From Asterias amurensis (Eukaryota; Echinodermata; Asteroidea; Forcipulatida; Asteriidae): a stretch of 64,000 nt of DNA. The translations under genes and the position numbers were made by a program. The notes beneath the pieces were generated by a model, which did not search any database, was not told the origin of the DNA, and saw only the letters and a program-made list of their open reading frames with translations. Every line of letters starts with the position of its first letter. Within the stretch, counting starts at the first letter, position 1. Location of the stretch: NCBI RefSeq assembly GCF_032118995.1, contig NC_092649.1, positions 13,774,191 to 13,838,190 on the forward strand, written 5' to 3'. Shown here piece by piece: positions 60,301-63,175 of the stretch.

Positions 60301-63175
60301 GACTATTTCACTCATAGCAAAAGATCACCAGAAACGACAAAAAATAATTTCTCTCGAAGATGAACAGAGCATATACTGCTCCAGGGGAGTTAATTTGCAT
60401 GTTTGTCACCCTTAACCCACTTGGTCCTTACCCCCAAACCATCTTTCGATTCAAATATTGTTTGAAAATTCAGCTTATAAAGGCACAGGACACGTTTGGT
60501 AGTGTCGAAGACCAGTATTCTCTCATTTTGGTCATCGAAGTTGCAAGCAAATAATGGAAGTACACACCCTTGGTGCATAAACAACAGACCCGGGCCTGGC
60601 CTTTTTCAAATTCAAATATTTGTTTCCAATCGTTACCACGAGTACCCAGTGCTTTTAAATGGAAGTTTTACAAACGTTTGGTTATCACTCTTACAACAAA
60701 TAACTAGTTTTGGTTAGAAGCCTACATCTCAGCTTTCGAGAACGCAGCATTTTGAGAAAACTTGTACAAAGATGACCCTTATTTGAATCTGTGTGAAGCG
60801 TTATACTGTCAGTTACACGTCTCGGATTTCGTATTCCTATTATACTTTAGGGATTCTACTTAAGCGTGGATATGATTCTGGATCCGCAATTCGGCCACCC
60901 ACAACACCGGAACAGAAACAACCAGAACTTCTATTTGCTGCTTGGCAATCAGGGTCAAACTGTTAATAAATACCGACTTTATTGGAAAGCACACAGCATC
61001 AGTGATAATCATTAAGGGTCGAGGAAGGAATTGGATAAAACGAAATCTGTGAAGTACATTTTGTGGTCCCAAAACCATGTGCAGTTTGGTCGTGTTTACC
61101 TCCATGGTCACACGCACGGAACCCCACATTGATGGTTAAGTGCGCTTTTCTAAGAAGAATTGACGCTAATGAGGAAATAGAATGTCACTGATGGGAGCAT
61201 TGTCTGTAGTGAAAGTGCGTGGTTAATCAAGCAAAAACCCAGTCGCGTGACAGAGTGCAAACCCTCCACTAAACAACACGCAATGATCATTGTTGTTGGA
61301 ATAGACAAGATAGAAATGCTGCAAACACACAAACAACAGTTCATTGACCCTGTGGTCAGCTAATCTTTAGGCGTGGCAAGATGCCTCGGTTTGGTTTAAA
61401 AGATCCCCTCACTAATCCACCTACCAGGGCCATACCCCCTGCTTGCTCCCACCGCTAATCCGCAAAACTGCATACTGCCTGGTTGTGAAAATGCATTATC
61501 TACGAAATGACTAAATTCATGCGTACTTATATATTCTATTATCCAAGACACTGACCGGTACTACACCATAATCCAGTGAAGATATCAACCATAGAGCTTC
61601 GTGACGAATAAGGGTTTATCATGTGCCAAAACGATCTCGTGCGTATTCATGTTCTCATTATTATGACCATAGTCATCACACATTAACATTGAATAAGTAG
61701 GATTTGAAACTTTGCATGGTGGAAATAAGATATAGAAGAGTTTGCGGTAACACCATGTAATGACAATCTCTAAATGAGTTGGGGTGGTTCTGTGATTATT
61801 TGGGGAACATGATGTCTCTTAAAGACGATCAGAGTACATGTATAAGGATACACTGATCGGAACGTCGAGACCACAACAACGGCCCTTGGGCTTGCCACAG
61901 GTTTACTGGAAGTATAACTCAATGGTGTTTCATAATCCACAGCATGGAAGGCTTAATTTTATCGCCCATGACCATTTATTATCTCCAGCAAATGTTATTA
62001 CAAAACGGTATCAAGCTTCTCAAAGGCCAGATTTCCAATGTTAAATCTTTCATAATTGTGTCGTTGCCCCCCCCCCCCCCCCACCACCCTTCCCCCACAC
62101 CCCCACCCAAGATCAGTGACAATCATACGGGTATCTAAATTGGCAATCGACGAATAAGGGCTAGAACTATTACTGTAAGGCAAAACCATCCCTAACGGCC
62201 CACTCCAAACCTAGTCATCGTCTATTTTTCTATTCAACCAAAGGCGTTTCTTTACTTTATTCTGTTCGTGGATCAATTTAGAACTCTTTACCAGCAACTA
62301 CTAATTTCTTATGACAATCTGACGGCATTGGCGAGCTAGGCTAATCCGGTTTCCACCGTGACACTGATTGGAAGTGAGTCCTTGATAAGACCCTTCCCTG
62401 GTACACACCTGTCCGTAATAAAGCCCCCTTGGCACAAGTCCATGTCTTCAGCCATGATCGTTTAAAAATGACCACAGGGGTAAACCACTGGATACGTCTC
62501 TATTAACTTCAGACACACAACCCTTGGTAAAGTTTTAACTCATTGAGAAAAACAGCCACTATGGGAATAAAAACTACAAAATACTAGTAAACTTGAGTTA
62601 TGAGACGTACTCATTTAGCATAGCACCATGCAAAAGTGTTTTATAAAGTGCTGTGGCGCTATATGCTGCCAATCAAACAAGTAGCACAAGGGCGAACCCC
62701 CTTGTTTTTTTCGAGAAGTGCACTGATTTGTTACGTGCGTTACGCAACACACGGAACCAACAGCTTCACGTCCGATCCGAAGGACGAAGCAATGGTTCGG
62801 GCTAGGTTGGCGTCTTGCTCTAGAACACAGGTGTCATGACTGGGACTCGAACCCACACTTTGCTGATAAAAAAACCTGAAGTTTAATCAGGTGCTCTTAT
62901 TTTAACCGCTAGATCATGACACTCACGTGTTGTCTCTGGAAAAGAGCCGGTTGGTTTCGATTGACAATGTATTCTTTGCCGTCAGGCGAAAACACCAGAA
63001 AAGAAAAAGGGGTATAACTCACGTGCGCATTGACTGGTGGACTGGTATCTCCAACCATAACAGCATTCTCGACGACGATACTGTCCATATCGGCAGAAGG
63101 CTACCCGGCTGGTGGACGGGTAGTTGTGTCTCCACTTCTGTGCGTTGTAACGAGCCCTCAATGCACCGATGTCAG
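18212..63175 (-). CDS. Large secreted matrix-type protein: nephronectin-like N-terminus, 16 EGFs, CILP/FAM171-like region, Sushi (5' end missing)
   Basis: 25 exons (listed separately), GT-AG introns, about 1269 residues in the window; the start and signal peptide lie upstream of 63175. Order by residue from the first visible: Cys-rich CRYG...CCYGW segment 1-51; EGF1-5 52-248; six thrombospondin-like EGFs alternating with five calcium-binding EGFs 249-790; CILP/FAM171-like region 791-1191; Sushi domain about 1203-1256 and a 13-residue tail. All exons from the first visible one to 21749 are phase 1-1, so whole domains can be duplicated without breaking frame. No transmembrane segment is seen after the Sushi domain, so secretion is inferred. 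EGF1-4 match nephronectin/EGFL6 domain by domain. The CILP-like part has [18 protein letters not shown] and [13 protein letters not shown]. Function as an extracellular adhesion or matrix protein is inferred from domains. Confidence 0.88.
18404..18549. mobile_element. Foldback family C, copy 2
   Basis: GGCTGGATTTCACAAAGGTA to CCTTTGTGAAATCCACCCC with the same TAACTTAGGACTAGTCCTAG blocks. In the last intron of the matrix gene, about 60 bases from the final exon. Confidence 0.78.
19160..19260 (-). CDS. Matrix gene exon: first half of Sushi (CCP) domain
   Basis: 101 bases, acceptor CTTCAG, donor GTTAGT, phase 1-0. [20 protein letters not shown] then NE; the CxxPGxxxxAxxxGxxFxxGxxV pattern is the start of a Sushi domain. 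Confidence 0.9.
19386..19570. repeat. Possible foldback element with ACTCT/AGAGT motifs
   Basis: CATACTCTCTAAATGTAAGG, GACTCTTTAAAGAGTGACAG and CACTCTTTTAGGTTAAAATG contain repeated ACTCTTT/AAAGAGT. A similar left end (TACACTCTAAATGTGAGTGA) is at 22669. Borders are unclear. Confidence 0.4.
19581..19922. mobile_element. TTAA-ended MITE family B, diverged
   Basis: GGTAATTGTCAAAGACTAG at the left; ACTTCAGAGGGAGTCGTTTC and a TTAA end at the right. Sits in the intron between exons 19160 and 20177 of the matrix gene. Confidence 0.6.
20177..20421 (-). CDS. Matrix gene exon: CILP/FAM171-like region, part 6
   Basis: 245 bases, acceptor TTCCAG, donor GTAAGT, phase 2-1. [20 protein letters not shown] continues the second beta-sandwich repeat (GxxYxxSxxTDxxG in relatives), followed by a Cys-containing stretch and [11 protein letters not shown] before the Sushi domain. 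Confidence 0.88.
20901..21135 (-). CDS. Matrix gene exon: CILP/FAM171-like region, part 5
   Basis: 235 bases, acceptor TTTACAG, donor GTGAGT, phase 1-2. Completes GYWVLEGE of the signature, then [20 protein letters not shown] and [18 protein letters not shown]. The SWW...W...CV.V.VC order matches the CILP-family pattern (SWWNxDxPW..TTCVxVxVC). Confidence 0.88.
21749..21952 (-). CDS. Matrix gene exon: CILP/FAM171-like region, part 4
   Basis: 68 codons, acceptor TCGCAG, donor GTAAAC, phase 1-1. Contains [20 protein letters not shown] followed by WRYHDEKG. The P-x-x-AWRYD...G-x-W signature is typical of CILP and FAM171 proteins. A basic stretch ([11 protein letters not shown]) precedes it. Confidence 0.85.
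22016..22245. mobile_element. TTAA-ended MITE family B, rearranged partial copy
   Basis: TTAAAGGCACTGTACACTAT at the left end, GGTAACGAGCAATGGAGAGC, then TCTGAAGTAACATATATGTTACTTCAGAGG, where the element folds back on itself. The far end is lost. Confidence 0.6.
22425..22547 (-). CDS. Matrix gene exon: CILP/FAM171-like region, part 3
   Basis: 41 codons, acceptor TGCACAG, donor GTAAAC, phase 1-1. Encodes [20 protein letters not shown] and ends IRNDATG. Reading frame and joins agree with neighbours. Confidence 0.8.
23106..23220. mobile_element. Small foldback element with GGTGGCAGCAGAC ends, copy 2
   Basis: TTTGAGAACGCTAGGTGGCA, ATTGTTCTTGGTAAAGTACG, then TTACCTGGTAAGTCTGCTGC. In the intron just downstream (in gene sense) of exon 23292-23408. 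Confidence 0.7.
23292..23408 (-). CDS. Matrix gene exon: CILP/FAM171-like region, part 2
   Basis: 39 codons, acceptor ATGTAG, donor GTTCGT, phase 1-1; both ends join in frame ([16 protein letters not shown] and [14 protein letters not shown]). No cysteine. Supported mainly by phase and splice-site fit. Confidence 0.8.
23827..24105 (-). CDS. Matrix gene exon: start of CILP/FAM171-like region
   Basis: 93 codons, acceptor CCCCCAG, donor GTAAGT, phase 1-1. Begins with a Pro-rich linker ([10 protein letters not shown]), then a beta-sandwich-like stretch with [29 protein letters not shown] and [16 protein letters not shown]171 and CILP proteins start the same way: a variable element, a G-x-ThrAspGly-like turn, then 'ASKxGFVTNS'. 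N-glycosylation sequons NVT, NYS and NES fit a secreted protein. Confidence 0.85.
24383..24538 (-). CDS. Matrix gene exon: thrombospondin-like EGF, unit 6 (last EGF)
   Basis: 52 codons, the shortest of the six; acceptor TTTACAG, donor GTGAGT, phase 1-1. [12 protein letters not shown], loop [33 protein letters not shown]. Marks the border to the CILP/FAM171-like region. Confidence 0.92.
24757..24932. repeat. Dispersed repeat D (ACTTCACGGAGGCAACGAAGG), copy
   Basis: TACTTCACGGAGGCAACGAA, CCCCCTGGTCATTGCCTTGG, ATAGGGTGCCCTTTACCGAG and GCATACATGCC. Same order in the copies at 34199-34350, 54321-54476, 55965-56125 and 58750-58881, and reverse fragments near 46340-46440 and 7390-7520. Function unknown. 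Confidence 0.65.
25037..25283. mobile_element. Foldback element with GGGCCCAATTTCATAGAGCTGC ends
   Basis: GGCCCAATTTCATAGAGCTG CTTAAGCA at the left, TTAAGCAGCTCTATGAAATT at the right, with GCTAAGTAAACAACAGC and CCAGTCACAAGCAATG inside. About 245 bases. Related decayed copies at about 26585-26715, 29205-29400, 31540-31760 and 50403-50590. Confidence 0.65.
25460..25588 (-). CDS. Matrix gene exon: calcium-binding EGF, unit 5
   Basis: 43 codons, acceptor CACCAG, donor GTAGGT, phase 1-1. DIDEC start, [20 protein letters not shown]. Confidence 0.92.
25790..25998. mobile_element. TTAA-ended MITE family B, half copy
   Basis: Starts at the central CCTCGAAATCAAATTCGTGG block and runs to AATAGTGTCCACTGCCTTTAA. 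Lies in the intron between exons 25460 and 26206. Confidence 0.7.
26206..26367 (-). CDS. Matrix gene exon: thrombospondin-like EGF, unit 5, with RGD
   Basis: 54 codons, acceptor AAACAG, donor GTATGT, phase 1-1. [12 protein letters not shown], loop [33 protein letters not shown]. The RGD tripeptide (codons at 26222-26230) falls in the loop where sister units have QGD, EGD, TGD or YGN. Confidence 0.92.
26822..26950 (-). CDS. Matrix gene exon: calcium-binding EGF, unit 4
   Basis: 43 codons, acceptor CCGTAG, donor GTATGC, phase 1-1. DIDEC start, [20 protein letters not shown]. Confidence 0.92.
27604..27774 (-). CDS. Matrix gene exon: thrombospondin-like EGF, unit 4
   Basis: 57 codons, the longest of the six; acceptor GACCAG, donor GTAAGT, phase 1-1. 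[13 protein letters not shown], loop [35 protein letters not shown]. Confidence 0.9.
28057..28185 (-). CDS. Matrix gene exon: calcium-binding EGF, unit 3
   Basis: 43 codons, acceptor TTGCAG, donor GTGAGT, phase 1-1. DINEC start, [20 protein letters not shown]. Confidence 0.92.
28860..29027 (-). CDS. Matrix gene exon: thrombospondin-like EGF, unit 3
   Basis: 56 codons, acceptor CCCGTAG, donor GTATGC, phase 1-1. [12 protein letters not shown], longer loop ([19 protein letters not shown]), [15 protein letters not shown]. Confidence 0.9.
29584..29757 (-). mobile_element. tRNA-derived SINE, diverged
   Basis: CGCTCGGGTAGGATACGAAC CCACGACC on plus holds a B-box-like block on the minus strand. CTAGAGCAGATCTAGACCAC is the A-box side and TTTTGCATCAGGGATCAAAA the tail side. 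Same family as 45198-45366. Confidence 0.6.
30273..30371. repeat. Minisatellite, about 30-bp unit with TGGCGCGAAA, x4
   Basis: TTTGGCGCGAAACGGTTGAT, ATGGCGCGAAAGATCTACAT, CTGGCGCGAAAGGTCTACAT and CTGGCGCGAAAAATCTACAC. The core TTTSGCGCSAAA-like palindrome resembles an E2F site, but the array looks like plain repeat. Confidence 0.7.
31015..31421. repeat. Tandem duplication, about 210-bp unit x2
   Basis: TCAACCCCTACAGCACGACA, CAATAACGGCAACGCCCCC, ATTCATTAGGG, CTCTCGTGGTA and GAGATACC.TTATTC occur in the same order at 31015-31217 and 31226-31421. No gene. Confidence 0.75.
32089..32217 (-). CDS. Matrix gene exon: calcium-binding EGF, unit 2
   Basis: 43 codons, acceptor TCTTCAG, donor GTAATT, phase 1-1. 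DKNEC start, [20 protein letters not shown]. Confidence 0.92.
33026..33187 (-). CDS. Matrix gene exon: thrombospondin-like EGF, unit 2
   Basis: 54 codons, acceptor TTTTCAG, donor GTATGG, phase 1-1. [12 protein letters not shown], a Leu/Ile-rich loop ([16 protein letters not shown]), then [15 protein letters not shown]. Confidence 0.92.
33308..33692. mobile_element. TTAA-ended MITE family B, near full-length
   Basis: TTAAAGGCAGTGGGCACTAT at one end and AATAGTGTCCACTGCCTTTAA at the other, an inverted pair of about 25 bases with TTAA outside. The centre is a hairpin built on GAGACCTCAGG and its complement. 385 bases. No open reading frame of note. A good reference copy for the family. Confidence 0.82.
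33693..33975. mobile_element. TTAA-ended MITE family B, diverged copy next to the previous one
   Basis: GCTCAATTGGTCATAGAGGT, ACTTCAGAGGGAGCCGTTTC and GTAATTACCAATAGTGTTCA with a TTTAAA end. It abuts the 33308-33692 copy, so insertion of one beside the other is likely. Confidence 0.6.
34199..34350. repeat. Dispersed repeat D, copy
   Basis: CATGATACTTCACGGAGGCA, CATAGGGTGCCCTTTTACCA and AACGAAGCATACAGGCCTGT, the block order described for 24757-24932. Confidence 0.6.
34727..34855 (-). CDS. Matrix gene exon: calcium-binding EGF, unit 1
   Basis: 43 codons, acceptor GTGCAG, donor GTAAGG, phase 1-1. DINEC start and [12 protein letters not shown], which fits the Asp/Asn hydroxylation consensus C-x-[DN]-x4-[FY]-x-C-x-C. 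Confidence 0.93.
36501..36620. mobile_element. Foldback family C, copy 3, diverged
   Basis: AGGAGTCGATTCACAAAGAT, AACTTAGGACTAGTCCTA, and the end TTGAGAAATCCACCCCT. Confidence 0.65.
37234..37623. mobile_element. TTAA-ended MITE family B, near full-length
   Basis: CAGGCAGTGGACACTATTGG at the left, ACCAAGAGTGTCCAGTGTCT at the right, and the central GAGACCTCAGATTT hairpin in between. In the 8.6-kb intron. Confidence 0.75.
39721..40045. repeat. CGTGTACGTA-rich foldback array
   Basis: Repeats of ACTTATCGTGTACGT(A) in the left part and GTACGTACACGATAAGT in the right part, so the stretch is both internally repeated and self-complementary. A smaller relative is at 43151-43231. Confidence 0.7.
40948..41104. 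mobile_element. Foldback family C, copy 4, diverged
   Basis: GGGGTTGATTTCAAAAAGAG to TTTTGTGAAATCCACCCC; inner TCCTAACTATAGTCCTAGGA is recognisable but degraded. Confidence 0.65.
41595..42022. repeat. Tandem duplication, about 215-bp unit x2
   Basis: GTTTGTTTTTGTCTTAATA, GAAAT.ATCCATA, TTATCCCATTG.TTTAAAAATA and GTGACAGACGATTCC repeat in order from 41595 and from 41821. Confidence 0.65.
42869..43110. mobile_element. GGGTCAGA/TCTGACCC foldback element
   Basis: ACTCTAAAAACTCTCGGGTC at the left and a complement-like TAGTTTTTAAAGTGC at the right, with many GGGTCAG and CTGACCC blocks between. A fragment of the same family (GAAAACTCCCGGGTCAGA, GGGGTCTGACAGC) lies at 56202-56262. Confidence 0.6.
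43151..43231. repeat. CGTGTACGTA foldback, short copy
   Basis: TTGTACGTACACGATATAAA, ATCGTACGTACACAATAAGT and CTTATCGTGTACGTACATAG, the motif family of 39721-40045. Confidence 0.65.
43472..43633 (-). CDS. Matrix gene exon: thrombospondin-like EGF, unit 1
   Basis: 54 codons, acceptor ACATTAG, donor GTAAGT, phase 1-1. [12 protein letters not shown], then a loop of about 26 residues with [17 protein letters not shown], then [15 protein letters not shown]. PCFPGVxC is typical of thrombospondin EGF1. Confidence 0.88.
44683..44811 (-). CDS. Matrix gene exon: EGF5
   Basis: 43 codons, acceptor TTAACAG, donor GTAAGT, phase 1-1. Six cysteines, [14 protein letters not shown] at the end. No DxDEC calcium start (ERDLC instead). 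First domain past the nephronectin-like block and leads into the alternating array. Confidence 0.9.
45039..45173 (-). CDS. Matrix gene exon: EGF4, calcium-binding type
   Basis: 45 codons, acceptor TTGCAG, donor GTGAGT, phase 1-1. DIDEC start and [16 protein letters not shown], with a longer last loop ending RRLIC, the same long loop seen in nephronectin EGF4. Confidence 0.92.
45198..45366 (-). mobile_element. tRNA-derived SINE, truncated at the head
   Basis: B box GGGTTCGAATCCC on the minus strand (45331-45350 region, CTCGGGTGGGATTCGAACCC on plus), followed by AGTACTGAGCTTACAGTGCT and a GATGCAAATTTAAC tail. The A-box half is lost. Related to 29584-29757. Confidence 0.6.
46553..46830. repeat. 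Tandem duplication, about 140-bp unit x2
   Basis: GTCGATGAACTAGACC / GTCAATGAACTAGACC, CGGGAATTGGATTGGCCAGG, GACAATTCTCTTTxTGTT and GCAGATCCTTGGTT repeat from 46553 and from 46694. High identity suggests a fairly young event. Confidence 0.75.
47831..47908 (+). mobile_element. 3' tail of a SINE or L2/CR1-type LINE
   Basis: GTAAAGCGCTCTGTTCTCCG, TAGAGCGCTATATAAATG, then (ATT)n. This GCGCTATATAAAT plus TTA-repeat end is common to L2/CR1-type LINEs and the SINEs that use them. The rest of the element is not recognisable. Confidence 0.5.
48771..49358. mobile_element. TTAA-ended MITE family B, two nested or adjacent copies
   Basis: TTAAAGGCAATGGACTCTCG begins the first piece, which shows ACTTCAGAGGTAGCCGTTTC. 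A second piece (TTTTCTCGCAACTTC, GAGCTCAACTTTCCACAGGT) ends GTGTCCAGAGCCTTTAA. Confidence 0.65.
50188..50304 (-). CDS. Matrix gene exon: EGF3
   Basis: 39 codons, acceptor ACCAG, donor GTAAAT, phase 1-1. Six cysteines with [19 protein letters not shown]. It lacks the DxDEC start, as does nephronectin EGF3 (CQYGC...RCQC). Confidence 0.9.
50877..51261. mobile_element. TTAA-ended MITE family B, near full-length
   Basis: TTAAAGACACTGGATAATAT at the left and AATAGTGTCCACTGCCTTTAA at the right, 385 bases, with the GAGACCTCAAATTCTAAATC hairpin centre. Opposite orientation to 33308-33692. Confidence 0.8.
52194..52310 (-). CDS. Matrix gene exon: EGF2, calcium-binding type
   Basis: 39 codons, acceptor TTGTCAG, donor GTAAGT, phase 1-1. 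DYNEC calcium-site start, then [20 protein letters not shown]. Matches the nephronectin EGF2 pattern (CKHRCMNTYGSYKCYC). Confidence 0.92.
52615..52831. mobile_element. TTAA-ended MITE family B, half copy
   Basis: Starts in the central GATTTCGAGACCTCAAATTC hairpin, then ACTTCAGAGAGAGCCGTTTC, and ends AATAGTGTCCACTGCCTTTAA. Confidence 0.7.
53259..53351 (-). CDS. Matrix gene exon: EGF1
   Basis: 31 codons, acceptor CATACAG, donor GTAAGT, phase 1-1. Short [23 protein letters not shown] followed by GWTGATCDR. Nephronectin EGF1 reads CxxxCKHGECIGPNKCKCHPGY, so the two are close. Confidence 0.9.
54011..54260. mobile_element. TGCAAT/GTCCG foldback element, copy 2
   Basis: CCGGTGTCGCATGCAATTAT at the left and ACAATTGCATCTGACACCGG at the right form terminal inverted repeats. 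Inside are GTCCGCCCGGACGCTGCTGC and GCATATGCAATCGTGTCCGC. About 250 bases, no gene. Lies in the 9.7-kb intron of the matrix gene. Confidence 0.75.
54321..54476. repeat. Dispersed repeat D, copy
   Basis: ACTTTACAGAGGTAACGAAG, GCCCCCTGGTGCCCTTGAAA, CATAGGGTGCCCTTTACCAA and CGAGGCATAACACGCCTGCA. Confidence 0.6.
55083..55989. repeat. Large inverted repeat with arms made of 42-bp tandem units
   Basis: Left arm 55083-55360, spacer 55361-55586, right arm 55587-55989. The left arm holds about four units of TGCAATGTCGTGAAACAATT + CGCAAATATGTGCGCACACGTA; the right arm holds about eight units in the complement. Outer borders (ATGGTGGCCCTGAAGGGACA / TGTCCCTTCGGGGCCACCAT) and inner borders (ATTGCATACCATGTTGCATA and its complement) match too. 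Because 42 is a multiple of 3, frames stay open in several directions; this is not coding evidence. Confidence 0.88.
56711..57330. repeat. Duplicated segment split by a MITE
   Basis: AACTAGGAAGTTCGATCCGA, GAAT.AAGATT.GAT..CGGTTCATT and AGAC.TTGTTT recur at 56711-56790 and 57242-57320, with a family B MITE (56890-57242) in between. Confidence 0.6.
56890..57242. mobile_element. TTAA-ended MITE family B, inside a duplicated segment
   Basis: TTGGACACTTATGGTAATTG to AACATTGTCCACTGCCTTAA, with TTTGGTCGTCGAAGTTGCGA inside. It lies between two copies of AACTAGGAAGTTCGATCCGA. Confidence 0.7.
57767..58153. mobile_element. TTAA-ended MITE family B, near full-length
   Basis: TTAAAGGCAGTGGACACTAT to AATAGTGTCCACACCCTTTAA, 387 bases, hairpin centre GAGACCTCAGATTTAGAACT. 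Its similarity to 33308-33692 over the whole length is obvious by eye. Confidence 0.82.
58219..58600. repeat. Tandem duplication, about 255-bp unit, second unit shorter
   Basis: ATATAAGGGGG..GGGTGACCGCA, TACCCCTAA.GA.GTCC, GAAAGAGCTA.ACACAAATAG and AGAA.TCTGACAAA.AACA recur from 58219 and from about 58475. Confidence 0.65.
58750..58881. repeat. Dispersed repeat D, copy with a poly-C expansion
   Basis: CCTGATGATACTTCACGGGG, a CCCC run in place of the usual CCCCCTGG, TTGGTGCCCTTGAAATGTTC and CGAAGCATGCATGCCTGTC. Confidence 0.6.
59613..59807. mobile_element. Foldback/MITE with TTTTCGACGACGGATG ends
   Basis: CAGTATGGAGTTTTCGTTTT then CGACGACGGATGATTCTGCG; at the other end CGTCGCAGAACCATCCGTCG then TCGAAAACTCCCTATC. 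Terminal inverted repeats of about 35 bases, about 195 bases in all. Confidence 0.7.
60477..60658. mobile_element. TTAA-ended MITE family B, short internally deleted copy
   Basis: AAAGGCACAGGACACGTTTG, AGACCAGTATTCTCTCATTT, GTCATCGAAGTTGCAAGCAA, and a diverged end CCCAGTGCTTTTAA. Confidence 0.5.
62605..62922 (-). mobile_element. tRNA-headed SINE, near full-length
   Basis: Head at 62922-62831: GTGTCAT/ATGACAC acceptor-like stem, A-box-like TGATCTAGCGGTTA, a CCTGA-TTAAACT-TCAGG arm, and B box GGTTCGAGTCC. Body: GCTTCGTCCTTCGGATCGGA, GGTTCCGTGTGTTG, GGCAGCATATAGCGCCACAG, tail GCATGGTGCTATGCTAAATG. Sense to the matrix gene, in its first visible intron. The head has an oversized variable region with a T-run, so I do not call it a working tRNA. 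Confidence 0.75.
63023..63175 (-). CDS. Matrix gene exon: N-terminal Cys-rich segment (nephronectin/EGFL6-like)
   Basis: Polypyrimidine tract then acceptor AAAGAG, 51 codons, donor GTGAGT, phase 1-1. Encodes [19 protein letters not shown], then STSQCAP after the join to EGF1. Nephronectin and EGFL6 have CRYG..CCWGW..GQCQP at the same place just before EGF1. An upstream exon is needed for the start and signal peptide. Confidence 0.82.

Larger units (their letters stand above)
53352..63022 (-). other. 9.7-kb intron of the matrix gene
   Basis: Joins the Cys-rich N-terminal exon to EGF1 (C|CA gives the Pro of QCAP). Holds the 55-56 kb inverted repeat, the TGCAAT foldback, MITE B copies, repeat D copies, the 59.6-kb foldback and a SINE. 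Stretches 53380-54000, 60700-62600 and 61140-61800 show nothing I can name. Confidence 0.6.

Noticed and set aside
62831-62922. tRNA gene at the SINE head
   Set aside because: The variable arm is oversized with a T-run that would stop Pol III, the anticodon loop reads AAA in a Leu/Ser-like frame, and a SINE body follows.
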